From NCBI GenBank assembly GCA_000230935.2, contig AGIQ01000007.1:124001-188000 (forward strand): a stretch of DNA of 64,000 nucleotides, given 5' to 3'. Position 1 is the stretch's first letter; each line of letters starts with the position of its first letter. Position numbers and translations under genes: made by a program. The notes beneath the pieces were generated by a model. That model was not told where the DNA came from, made no database searches, and saw nothing but the letters and a program-made list of their open reading frames with translations. Source of the stretch: Mycolicibacterium rhodesiae JS60. GTDB lineage: Bacteria > Actinomycetota > Actinomycetes > Mycobacteriales > Mycobacteriaceae. Below, piece after piece: positions 43,998 to 52,316 of this stretch.

Positions 43998-44842
43998 CCG
44001 CGGCCGCTGACCTCCATACGCGCCGCCGGATTGGCCATTGCGGTCACCATGCTGCTGCCGAAGGCACCGTCGTCGTCGAACAGGGTCGCGCTGCCCACTG
44101 ACACCCCGTTCTCGGAGAAGTGGGTGTCGGCCTGCACGCCGATGTACACCCCGCGCGGCAGGCGGGCCAGAGCCACGGTCAGGTCACCGTTGATGTAGCC
44201 GATTCCGTTGCGGCCCAAATCGGTCACCAGATTGGCCGCCGCCTCGGCGACCACCGCGGACCGGACGAATGGTGTCGCAGGCAGGCCGGCCACCGCGTCC
44301 AAACCGCCGTAGTAGGCGCGCTTGCGCCCACTGTTGTGGTGCCGCAAGCCCATCGGGCTCCACCCGGTTCCGTCATCGTCGATGTGCAGGTTCTCGGCGC
44401 TGTCCGGCGCGACGACGCTCATCGCGGGTTCCCACTGTTCGTCGGCCGCGCAGAGGGCCTGGCGGTACTGCAGCACTGTCGCCCGCGCCACGATCCAATC
44501 GTCTTGGATGATGTCGCATTCGGCCGTGCGCATCCGGTGCCCGTGCCGAACCAGCCGGGTCTGAGTGCGCGTCGCGACGGCCCGGGCCGGCTTGAGCAGA
44601 TCGAGGGTCAGCCGGGCAGGCAGGTATCCGACTGCGCCGTACTTGCGCTCCAGCGTCGATGCCGCGAGGCCGGCAATCGCCTGGCCACTGAGCACGCCGT
44701 CGCTCCAGGAGGCCGCGGCCGATGTCGTCGGCCGGAAGCTCCCGTTCGATTGCTGGACGAAATAGGCGGGGCGGATGCCGATCGCGCTGGAGGCCGCTGC
44801 GGTATGTTCCGACAAATCCATGCTGCTGTTCACCGTTGCCAT
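43994..44842 (-). CDS. thioesterase-like (TesB/PF13622-type) protein
   Basis: A 282-residue protein whose layout matches acyl-CoA thioesterase-like double hotdogs (SWSDGVLSGQAIAGLAAS, LPARLTLDLLKPARA, QDDWIVARATVLQYRQ and a C-terminal GRNGIGYINGDLTVALARLPRG). Such mycobacterial proteins are annotated as thioesterase family; activity is unproven. The ATG at 44842 is preferred (44821 is the alternative). It overlaps the end of the carbohydrate-binding gene by four bases. A 17-bp inverted repeat lies about 50 bases upstream. Confidence 0.75.
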   Translation of the reverse strand: MATVNSSMDLSEHTAAASSAIGIRPAYFVQQSNGSFRPTTSAAASWSDGVLSGQAIAGLAASTLERKYGAVGYLPARLTLDLLKPARAVATRTQTRLVRHGHRMRTAECDIIQDDWIVARATVLQYRQALCAADEQWEPAMSVVAPDSAENLHIDDDGTGWSPMGLRHHNSGRKRAYYGGLDAVAGLPATPFVRSAVVAEAAANLVTDLGRNGIGYINGDLTVALARLPRGVYIGVQADTHFSENGVSVGSATLFDDDGAFGSSMVTAMANPAARMEVSGRG

Positions 44843-44892
44843 CCTTTTGTTTTGGGAGAGCCGCCGCTTGCTTGACGGCTCACCAGGCAACT

Positions 44893-44909
44893 ATGACGCG
44901 CGGCGTCAT
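44893..44909. repeat. 17-bp inverted repeat, candidate operator
   Basis: ATGACGC and GCGTCAT flank GCG, a perfect repeat in the 142-base gap between the nitrile-hydratase-like set and the thioesterase-like gene, both leftward. It sits 51 bases upstream of the thioesterase ATG, so an operator fits better than a terminator. Confidence 0.5.
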
Positions 44910-44984
44910 CGCGGACTGTCCACCGATCGGCTGGAATACCGGATGAATCGGGGGTCCACCGATTGGGGGACATCGCGGCAGAGC

Positions 44985-45320
44985 TCAGGACTCCAACCGG
45001 GCCCGTACGATGGAAAGTCGTTGCTGCAGTTCAGCTTCGGTGATGACACCCCTGGCAAGCAGCGAATGCGCCAGCGCCACGAGCTGGTTTTCCGGGTAGG
45101 GAAGCGTGGGGTAGACGGTCGCCGACAGCTCGTCTTCCTCGTCGCGCCGCTCCTTGAAGTTCGGCACGTCGGCGTCGCATGCGGCGTGGTCGAGTGCGTC
45201 ACACAGCCCGTCGAGGCTGGTCTTCCAGGGCGGAACCGGGTTCTCCACCCCGTATTTGGCGGCCATCAACGGCCAAATCTGGTTGCGTTCGACGATCTGC
45301 TGGAGCGTGTCGGGGTTCAT
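44985..45320 (-). CDS. nitrile hydratase beta-N-terminal-like/accessory subunit
   Basis: A 111-residue protein whose C-terminal third (LPYPENQLVALAHSLLARGVITEAELQQRL) resembles the N-terminal helical domain of nitrile hydratase beta subunits, the accessory proteins of this family and the small subunit of thiocyanate hydrolase. Its ATG overlaps the stop of the alpha-like gene by four bases. Its likely role is third subunit or cobalt-delivery/activation partner. It cannot be a complete beta subunit, because one is encoded at 46037. Confidence 0.75.
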   Translation of the reverse strand: MNPDTLQQIVERNQIWPLMAAKYGVENPVPPWKTSLDGLCDALDHAACDADVPNFKERRDEEDELSATVYPTLPYPENQLVALAHSLLARGVITEAELQQRLSIVRARLES

Positions 45321-46021
45321 TCGCCGACCGGATGCATCGCGGGACGGGTGGCGGTGATGATGTTGGTCGTCACGCCGGCCTTGGGCAGCGCGACGCCGAT
45401 CAGGCAGTCCCGGGTGATGATCTCGGTCAGCTGGTCCTCGGTCCAGCCGTCGGTGCCTTCGGGCCGCATCGGCATCACCATGAAACGGTGCTTCTGGTTG
45501 GAGTCCTGCACCCGGACCTCGATGTCGTCGCCCAGATAGAGGCCGAACTCGGCGAGGACCTGTCGCGGCCAGCGGACCAGCCGGCGGCGATAGTTGGGCG
45601 TCCGGTACCACTCGGGCGAGTTGCCGAGGATCGGGCGCGGATAGCAGGAGCAGAGTGCACAGACGATCACGTTGTGCAAGGTGGGGGTGTCCTCGAGGAT
45701 CTGGAAGGCGGTGAAGTCGCTCGGTGTGCCGAAACCGGTCGGCTCCAGCCAGTCGACACCGACCTCCTTGCTCGCCGTCATCGGTTCGGCCAAGGCGAGC
45801 GCCTTGAAGTCGGGATCCAGCCAGGCGCGGGCGACCAGCCGGGCCGCCGGCGTCGGGCCGATCTGCTCGGCGAACTCGGTGAACCGGCGGTGCTCTTCGG
45901 CAGTGAAAATGCCCTTCTCGATACATAATTCGCGTAGTGCGATTTCGAGGACCTCGAAGTCGGTGATCTCGTCGACCATGGGCTTGACGGTGCGGTCGTG
46001 GTCGTGATCGTGATCTGTCAT
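45317..46021 (-). CDS. nitrile hydratase alpha/thiocyanate hydrolase gamma-like subunit
   Basis: A 234-residue metal-binding subunit. The metal site is C121-A-L-C124-S-C126 followed by YPRPILGNSPEWYR, the hallmark of nitrile hydratase alpha and thiocyanate hydrolase gamma subunits, in which two cysteines are oxidised around non-corrin cobalt or iron. The residue after the first Cys is Ala where cobalt enzymes usually have Thr and iron enzymes Ser. The N-terminus is rich in alternating D-H (MTDHDHDHD), a possible metal-capture tail. It lies between the beta-like gene (15-base gap) and a third small gene (overlap). Confidence 0.88.
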   Translation of the reverse strand: MTDHDHDHDRTVKPMVDEITDFEVLEIALRELCIEKGIFTAEEHRRFTEFAEQIGPTPAARLVARAWLDPDFKALALAEPMTASKEVGVDWLEPTGFGTPSDFTAFQILEDTPTLHNVIVCALCSCYPRPILGNSPEWYRTPNYRRRLVRWPRQVLAEFGLYLGDDIEVRVQDSNQKHRFMVMPMRPEGTDGWTEDQLTEIITRDCLIGVALPKAGVTTNIITATRPAMHPVGE

Positions 46022-46036
46022 ATCAGTCCGTTTCTG

Positions 46037-46873
46037 CTAGGCCGGTCGCAGCCAGTGCTCGGGGATCTCGGTTCGCAGGCTGTCGGTATCCGGGCCGTTG
46101 AAGTCGTTCCACAGCTCGGACATGCTGAATTTGACGACGTAAAACCATTCGGGCTCGGCATCGGGGATATCCCAGGTCTCATCCTCGGCGGCCGGGCTCT
46201 CGTAGGCCACCGCGTCGATGACGCCCTTCGCACCGCGGACGTACTCGGGTGTGCGCGTGTAGAACAGCACTGGCAGCTCACGGACCACCACCGGGTCGCC
46301 GACCTTGAATCGCGGGTCTCCGGCCTTGCCCGCGTACACCTGCGGATCGCCCTTGCCCTGCGCGTGAACGATGTGGCTGTTCCGCTTGACCTGCGATCCG
46401 TCGCCCTCGTGCTTGGGCTCGGCCTTCAGCGTCTTTCCGTCAAGACCGCCGGCGTAGCGCTCCTTGACCTCGGCCATGCGTTCGGTGAGCTCGGTCAGAC
46501 CGATGTGATGCTTCTCGATCAGGACCCGCGCCACCGACAACAGCCAGCGGCCGTAGTAGGGGAACCCGAGATAGACGGCACGCTGGACGTCGACGTTGCC
46601 GATGCGGCGGCGTTCCTCCGAGAGCCAGATGCCCCGCCAGGCGAGGACCTCGCACATGACGTACGTCATGTGCTCCCAGTACTCGTAATCCTTGTTCTCG
46701 TACTTCATCGGAGCATCGGGCTCGCCGCCGACGTCGTGCACGGGCTTCATGTAGGCGACGAACCTGGCGTGGTCGAGCAGATCGGGTGTCGGCGCGTCCG
46801 GCAACTCGGGATAGGCAGACTTGAGTCGTGCCACCAGAGCAAGCTGGTCGGCGCGTTCGGCAGCAGTGCTCAT
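46037..46873 (-). CDS. nitrile hydratase beta-like subunit
   Basis: A 278-residue partner subunit. The N-terminal part has VHDVGG, EYWEHMTYVMCEVLAWRGIWLSEERRR and YYGRWLLSVARVLIEKHHI, typical of beta subunits, and the C-terminal part has the SH3-like barrel FKVGDPVVVRELPVLFYTRTPEYVRGAKGVI ending FSMSELWNDF. Together with the next gene it should form the catalytic heterodimer that hydrates nitriles or hydrolyses thiocyanate. The ATG at 46873 has a strong GAGGGG site. Gene order is beta, alpha, small subunit. Confidence 0.87.
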   Translation of the reverse strand: MSTAAERADQLALVARLKSAYPELPDAPTPDLLDHARFVAYMKPVHDVGGEPDAPMKYENKDYEYWEHMTYVMCEVLAWRGIWLSEERRRIGNVDVQRAVYLGFPYYGRWLLSVARVLIEKHHIGLTELTERMAEVKERYAGGLDGKTLKAEPKHEGDGSQVKRNSHIVHAQGKGDPQVYAGKAGDPRFKVGDPVVVRELPVLFYTRTPEYVRGAKGVIDAVAYESPAAEDETWDIPDAEPEWFYVVKFSMSELWNDFNGPDTDSLRTEIPEHWLRPA

Positions 46874-46985
46874 TGACGGGCCCCTCGATGTGGCTGTGCA
46901 CAACCTCAACGGATCACAACGTAACACCGGTTACGAGTACCGGCACCTGAAATGAGCTGTGAATATGGTTGCGGCTCCGTCAAAC

Positions 46986-47489
46986 TCAGGCGTAACCGAG
47001 TGCCGCGTTCTCGGCACGGATCCGCACGGTGAGCACCAAGGCGTTGGCGATGCTGAACACGATGGCCGTCACCCAGGCGGAGTGCACCAGGGGCAGTGCC
47101 GCCACTTCCGCGGCAACGGCCGTGTAGTTCGGATGGTGCAGCCACCGATACGGCCCGCTGCTGACCAGGGGCGCACCCTTGATCACGATCAGCCGCGGAT
47201 TCCAGTGCTTGCCCAGAACGGACACGCACCACCAGCGCAGAGCGGTACTGATCGCGACGACCCCGACCATCGGCCACCCCAGCCACGGCAGGAACGGACG
47301 GTGCATCGTCGCCACTTCCACGATGCACGACACCAGCAGCAGGGTGTGCATCCCGACCATCACGGGGTAGTGGCCGCGGCCGAATTCGTGGCCGCCCTGA
47401 GCGAAGGACCATCGGGCGTTGCGCCGCGACACCACCAGCTCGACGAGCCGCTCGACACCGATCGCAGCGATGAACAAGAAATAGAACAT
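46986..47489 (-). CDS. ICMT-like membrane methyltransferase
   Basis: A 167-residue polytopic protein of the isoprenylcysteine carboxyl methyltransferase family. Family motifs are RLVELVVSRRNARW near the N-terminus, and the SAM-binding C-terminal GPYRWLHHPNYTAVAAEVAALPLV. The ATG at 47489 has a perfect AGGAGA site. It lies 11 bases after the type III PKS gene. In streptomycete srsABC clusters an ICMT-type enzyme (SrsB) methylates the PKS product, so methylation of a phenolic or pyrone lipid is the likely job. Confidence 0.86.
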   Translation of the reverse strand: MFYFLFIAAIGVERLVELVVSRRNARWSFAQGGHEFGRGHYPVMVGMHTLLLVSCIVEVATMHRPFLPWLGWPMVGVVAISTALRWWCVSVLGKHWNPRLIVIKGAPLVSSGPYRWLHHPNYTAVAAEVAALPLVHSAWVTAIVFSIANALVLTVRIRAENAALGYA

Positions 47490-47500
47490 GGCGATCTCCT

Positions 47501-48607
47501 TCACCAGCCCAGCAGCAAGAGTTCGAAGCTGAAGCCCGGCCCCATCGCCAGCATCAATCCCAGGGAGCCTGCCTCCGGTGGCTCGGCAATGGTCCGGTCG
47601 AGGACATCGAGCACGGACGCCGACGAGATGTTTCCGTTGTCCCGCATCGACTGCCAGCTGTGCCGCAGCCCTTCCGGCGGAACGCCGACCGCATCGGTGA
47701 TCGCGTCGAGCACCTTGGGCCCACCGGGATGACACACCCAGGTGGCGATGTCGGCGGTCGTCAAACCGTGGTCAGCGAGGAACCTATCGACTTCCTCACC
47801 CAGGTGGTCTTCGGCCATACTGGGGACCTCGCGCGACATCACCAACTGGAATCCGCTGGAGCTGACATTCCAGCCCATCACGTCGATGGTGTCGGCGAAC
47901 AGCCTGCTGCGCGTTGCCAATACGCGCGGACCGGGATGCAGGGGGAGCCCGGCCGGAGCCCGATCGGCTCCGGTGCCGACGACGGCCGCCGCGCCGTCAC
48001 CGAAAAGGCAGACGCCGATCAGTGCGGGAATCGACGTGTCATCGCGCTGCAAGGTCAGCGAGCACAGCTCGACCGAGAGCAAGACCGCGATGTGGTCCGG
48101 AAAGCCGCGCAGGTAGTCGTGCACCCGCGCCAACCCGGCCGCGCCGGCGACACATCCGAGCCCGAACAGCGGAATGCGCTTGATATCTGGGCGCAGTCCG
48201 ACCTTGGCTGCGATCCGGGCATCGATGGTCGGCACCGCCACTCCCGTACTCGAGACGGTCACGATGGCATCGACCTCGTCGGGCCGGACGTGCGCGGCGT
48301 CCAGTGCTCGGCGCAGTGCCTGCTCGCCGAGTTCGGTGGCCACCTCCAGGTAGGCGGCATTGGCTTCGGTGAAGCCGGTCATCTTCGGGTAGCGCTCCAG
48401 CGGTAGCGCGAGGTTGCGATATTCGACCCCGCTGGTTCGGGCGAAGCGGGCGAAGGCGGGGTCGGCGAACTCGGTGAGCGCCGCTGCCACCTCGTCCTGG
48501 TTGTGGCGATTCTGCGTGAATGCAACGGCGGTGCCCGCGATGCGTGGGTCACCTCGCTGGGGAACGCCAATTGAGTTGAGCGAGCGGTAAAACGCGGTAT
48601 CTGTCAT
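47501..48607 (-). CDS. type III polyketide synthase
   Basis: A 368-residue chalcone-synthase-like enzyme. The Cys-His-Asn triad is present: C152 (PLFGLGCVAGAAG), H293 (WVCHPGGPKVL) and N326 (MRDNGNISSASVLDVL). Bacterial members extend fatty-acyl starters with malonyl or methylmalonyl-CoA to make alkylresorcinols, alkylpyrones or related lipids. Pairing with the ICMT-like gene supports a methylated phenolic lipid. Start: an ATG at 48607. About 300 bases of non-coding DNA lie upstream. Confidence 0.93.
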   Translation of the reverse strand: MTDTAFYRSLNSIGVPQRGDPRIAGTAVAFTQNRHNQDEVAAALTEFADPAFARFARTSGVEYRNLALPLERYPKMTGFTEANAAYLEVATELGEQALRRALDAAHVRPDEVDAIVTVSSTGVAVPTIDARIAAKVGLRPDIKRIPLFGLGCVAGAAGLARVHDYLRGFPDHIAVLLSVELCSLTLQRDDTSIPALIGVCLFGDGAAAVVGTGADRAPAGLPLHPGPRVLATRSRLFADTIDVMGWNVSSSGFQLVMSREVPSMAEDHLGEEVDRFLADHGLTTADIATWVCHPGGPKVLDAITDAVGVPPEGLRHSWQSMRDNGNISSASVLDVLDRTIAEPPEAGSLGLMLAMGPGFSFELLLLGW

Positions 48608-48915
48608 GCGCGCTGCAACGTCGGGGCCGCGTCGAAAAAATTCCGTTCAAGCTGCCAGGTGAGGTTTTGCACAGATGCGTGCACTGGCCGACGCCTGCCG
48701 GTATAAGCTCACCACGGCGGCGAATTGCTGAAATCTCAAGTAGCACAACATAAATGAGAGCTGAGAATTCCCAGAAATGTCGCAGTATCTGACAACTAGT
48801 TGCGCGGCCGCTGCGCGAAAGCTGACAATCGCCGGTGCCGGTGAACCTCTGACGCCAATATTTCGTGCCGACGTTCGGCGCTGTCGGGCCGTCGCCGGCG
48901 ACCCAGTCGCGTCGC
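48608..48915. other. intergenic region upstream of the type III PKS gene
   Basis: No gene is seen. The region should contain the PKS promoter and the end of the preceding hydrolase gene. It includes a perfect 10-bp palindrome CAACTAGTTG at 48793-48802 and an AT-richer stretch around 48720-48780. I see no terminator hairpin. Confidence 0.4.
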
Positions 48916-49806
48916 CTACGAAAAGAACTGCCGCAGTTGGCCGGCGATCACCAGCGGTTTGCCGCCCTGGTCCTGGGCCGCGCCGTGACTGAGTCCGGCG
49001 AGCTCGACCCGCCGCGAGTGCGGCAGCACGTCCTGCAGGGCGTCCAGCGTCTCGGTGAACAGGGTTGGGGCATTACTGCCGCACATCAGCAAGCACTCCG
49101 CCGTCACGCCTCGGTAGAACTCGATGGTGCCTTCGGTCGCCTTGACCTGTTGCAGTTCCGGGATCAGCGCCGGCACCAGATCGCGCAGTGCAACGGTGTC
49201 ACCACGCGCCGCCAGGGCATCAAGCGACAGCAGCAGGCGGCAGGCGAGCGGCGTAGCGAAGACCCGGCCCAACAGCCGGTAGGCGGCGGGAACAGCATGC
49301 AGCCGAGGATCGTTGGCCGCGTCGACGGCCAGGCTCGACATCGCGCCCGCAACGTCGCCCTTGGCGATCAAGGCTTCGCCGCGGCCGATTGTGGCCTTGA
49401 ACTCGGCCAGATCGGGTTGGCCGACGAAAATGACGGGCTCGAAGACAGCAACCTTGCGGACAGCCGGGATCGATGCCGAGCCGTGCAACGCGAACAGCCC
49501 GCCGTCCGCTGTCCCGAACACACACTGCGCACCGGTCTCGGCCACGACGGCCGCGAGATCCTCGTCCTCGCGCGTGATGCTGTAGTCGGGGCCGTAAGGG
49601 CCGCTCATCCCGCGGCCACGTCGGTCGGGAATGCACACCGTGAACGTGTCCGCCAGCGCCGCGCCGATCTTCATGTAGTGCTGTGATGCCAGTGCGCCGC
49701 CGTGCAGGATCACGATCGCTGGACCCTGGCCGAGCTGACGGAAGCCGATCGTGGTGCCGTCCTTGGACGTCACGGACTTCTTGGTGTATGCGACCTTGCC
49801 AGCCAT
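48916..49806 (-). CDS. alpha/beta hydrolase-fold protein lacking the nucleophile
   Basis: A 296-residue alpha/beta-hydrolase-fold protein: strand-turn IVILHGGALAS (oxyanion region), VCIPDRRGRGMSGPY, and a C-terminal LAGLSHGAAQD that could hold the catalytic His. The nucleophile elbow reads V-F-G-T-A-D-G-G-L (residues 96-104). Alignment to G-x-S-x-G puts Ala 100 where Ser is expected, with Asp 101 next to it. A classical esterase mechanism is therefore doubtful. Start: an ATG at 49806. It is 36 bases downstream of tex on the same strand. Confidence 0.82.
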   Translation of the reverse strand: MAGKVAYTKKSVTSKDGTTIGFRQLGQGPAIVILHGGALASQHYMKIGAALADTFTVCIPDRRGRGMSGPYGPDYSITREDEDLAAVVAETGAQCVFGTADGGLFALHGSASIPAVRKVAVFEPVIFVGQPDLAEFKATIGRGEALIAKGDVAGAMSSLAVDAANDPRLHAVPAAYRLLGRVFATPLACRLLLSLDALAARGDTVALRDLVPALIPELQQVKATEGTIEFYRGVTAECLLMCGSNAPTLFTETLDALQDVLPHSRRVELAGLSHGAAQDQGGKPLVIAGQLRQFFS

Positions 49807-49842
49807 GCTGCCTCCCCTGGAGGCTGAACATACCGCAGCGGC

Positions 49843-52188
49843 CTACCGGCCGAACCCCGCATCCCGCAAGGCTTGCGCCATCGAACCTGACGACTGGTTG
49901 CTCTCGCGCCGGCCACCATCGCCGCCGCGGGCCGGCTGACGGCGCTCGCCGCGGCCGGGATTGCCACCACCACGCTCAGATCTTGTGGCTTGCTGGCGCT
50001 TTGGCTCATCGCCAAGCCGAAGGGTGAGCCCGATCCGCTGACGGTCCACATCGACCTCGAGGACCTTCACCCGCACCACCTGGCCGGACCGCACCACCTC
50101 GTGCGGATCGGAGACGTAACGGTCCGACATCGCCGACACGTGAACCAGGCCGTCCTGATGGACTCCGACATCGACGAAGGCGCCGAAGGCCGCGACATTG
50201 GTGACGACACCTTCGAGCACCATGCCGACCTTCAGGTCGGCCACCTTCTCCACCCCGGCGGCGAAGGTCGCCGTGGAGAACGCCGGCCGCGGATCGCGGC
50301 CCGGTTTCTCCAACTCCGACAGGATGTCGGTGACCGTCGGCACACCGAATCGGTCGTCGGCGAAATCGGCGGGCCGAAGCGACCGGAGCGAGCGCTCGTT
50401 GCCGATGAGCTCGGCCAGCGCGATGCCCGAGCGGTCCAGGATTCGCCGGACGACGGGATAGGCCTCAGGGTGGACACCTGATGCGTCGAGGGCGTCGTCG
50501 CCACCGCGGATCCGCAGGAATCCCGCACATTGCTCAAAAGCCTTGGGGCCCAAGCGTGCTACATCCAACAGCCCGCGGCGACTGCGGAATGGCCCGGTCT
50601 TCTCCCGGTGGGCGACGATCGCCTCGGCCAGCGACTCCGACACTCCGGACACCCGCGCCAGCAGCGGTACCGACGCGGTGTTCAGGTCGACACCCACCGC
50701 ATTGACGGCATCCTCCACCACGGCGTCGAGGCTGCGCGCGAGCGTACCCGGTGTGACGTCGTGCTGATACTGGCCGACACCAATCGATTTGGGCTCGATC
50801 TTCACCAGTTCGGCAAGCGGATCCTGCAGTCTTCGCGCGATCGACACCGCGCCGCGCACGGTCACGTCCAGGCTCGGCAGCTCGCGCGCGGCATAGGCCG
50901 ACGCCGAATACACCGAGGCGCCTGCCTCACTGACCATCGCCTTTGCCGGCGCCGTCGCACCGGCGCCGCGGATGTCATTGATCAGTTCGGTGGCCAGAGC
51001 ATCGGTCTCACGCGAGGCGGTGCCATTGCCGATCGCGATCAGCTCGACCCCGTGGCGCCTGACCAACGCCGCCAGTGTGGCCTTCGCCGTATCCCATTGC
51101 CGCTGAGGCTGATGCGGGTAGATCGCACAGGTCTCGAGCACCTTGCCGGTGCCGTCGACGACGGCGACCTTCACACCGGTGCGGAAGCCGGGATCCAGGC
51201 CTAGCGTGGTCCGATTGCCTGCCGGGGCGGCCAGCAGAAGATCCTTGAGGTTCGTGGCGAACACCGCGACCGCGTCGTCCTCGGCGCGCTGGCGCAACCG
51301 CATCCGCGCATCGACCGCCCCGGAGATCATCAGCCGGGTGCGCCACGCCAACCGGACCGTGGTGGCCAGCCAGGGCGTCGCCGCCGCCTTGGCGGTCAGA
51401 TCGACGCCGAGCGCCTGTGCCACCATCACCTCGTAGGCGTCGTCGCTGCCGCCGTCGAAGCGCAGCGCGAGGGCCCGTTCCTTCTCGCCGCGCAGCACCG
51501 CGAGCACCCGGTGTGACGGCATGTCCTCGAGCCGCTCGGAGAACTCGAAATAGTCACGGAACTTCTGTGCCGCTTGACTTTTCGCGGTCTCTTCGGAGTA
51601 GGGTGTCGTGCGCAGCGCGCCTTCGGCCCAGAATTTGGTCCGGATCGCGCCGACCAACTCGGCGTCTTCGGCGGCACGCTCGATCAGGATGTGCCGGGCG
51701 CCGTCCAGCGCCGCCGTGGCGTCGGCGACGTCGGCGTTCAGGAACTCGGCGGCCGCGATCTCGGGGTCGACGGCAGGTTCGGCGAGCAGCCGATCTGCGA
51801 GCGGCTCCAGGCCGGCTTCGCGAGCGATCTGAGCCTTCGTGCGCCGCTTGGGCTTGTACGGCAGATAGATGTCCTCGACTCGGGACTTGGTCTCGGCGCT
51901 CAGCAGCGCGATCCTCAGCTCGTCGGTGAGCTTGCCCTGCTCTTCGATCGACGCCAGCACGGCGTCACGCCGTTCGTCGAGCTCGCGCAGATACCGCAAC
52001 CGCTCCTCGAGGTCGCGCAGCTGGCCGTCATCGAGACTGCCGGTGACTTCCTTGCGGTACCGGGCGATGAACGGCACGGTCGCGCCTTCGTCGAGCAGCT
52101 TGACTGCGGCCGTCACCTGCGCCTCGGCTACCGCGAGTTCCTCAGCAAGACGGGCGTTTACGGATTTCAGGGTTGGGCTCGAAGTCAC
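49843..52188 (-). CDS. tex: Tex family RNA-binding transcription accessory protein
   Basis: A 781-residue Tex/YhgF protein. Domains in order: Tex N-terminal helical region (VPFIARYRKEVTGSLDD), YqgF-like RNase H fold (about 330-460, GLDPGFRTGVKVAVVDGTGKV), two helix-hairpin-helix units (NAVGVDLNTASVPLLARVSGVSESLAEAIV) and a C-terminal S1 domain (VGMVLEGVVTNVAAFGAFVDVGVHQDGLVHVS). A Gly/Arg-rich tail follows the S1 domain. It acts on RNA polymerase and RNA in the cytoplasm. GTG start at 52188. Confidence 0.95.
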   Translation of the reverse strand: MTSSPTLKSVNARLAEELAVAEAQVTAAVKLLDEGATVPFIARYRKEVTGSLDDGQLRDLEERLRYLRELDERRDAVLASIEEQGKLTDELRIALLSAETKSRVEDIYLPYKPKRRTKAQIAREAGLEPLADRLLAEPAVDPEIAAAEFLNADVADATAALDGARHILIERAAEDAELVGAIRTKFWAEGALRTTPYSEETAKSQAAQKFRDYFEFSERLEDMPSHRVLAVLRGEKERALALRFDGGSDDAYEVMVAQALGVDLTAKAAATPWLATTVRLAWRTRLMISGAVDARMRLRQRAEDDAVAVFATNLKDLLLAAPAGNRTTLGLDPGFRTGVKVAVVDGTGKVLETCAIYPHQPQRQWDTAKATLAALVRRHGVELIAIGNGTASRETDALATELINDIRGAGATAPAKAMVSEAGASVYSASAYAARELPSLDVTVRGAVSIARRLQDPLAELVKIEPKSIGVGQYQHDVTPGTLARSLDAVVEDAVNAVGVDLNTASVPLLARVSGVSESLAEAIVAHREKTGPFRSRRGLLDVARLGPKAFEQCAGFLRIRGGDDALDASGVHPEAYPVVRRILDRSGIALAELIGNERSLRSLRPADFADDRFGVPTVTDILSELEKPGRDPRPAFSTATFAAGVEKVADLKVGMVLEGVVTNVAAFGAFVDVGVHQDGLVHVSAMSDRYVSDPHEVVRSGQVVRVKVLEVDVDRQRIGLTLRLGDEPKRQQATRSERGGGNPGRGERRQPARGGDGGRRESNQSSGSMAQALRDAGFGR

Positions 52189-52316
52189 CCGGAGACCCTA
52201 CCCAACGATCTCGCCCACACCGCTGAACGGGCGAAGAGCTGCCAGTGCGTGCCGCGATTCGGCGATCTCGATGCCGGTATCGGAATAGCCCGCGAAAGTC
52301 GGAGGTTGGCCGGTGT

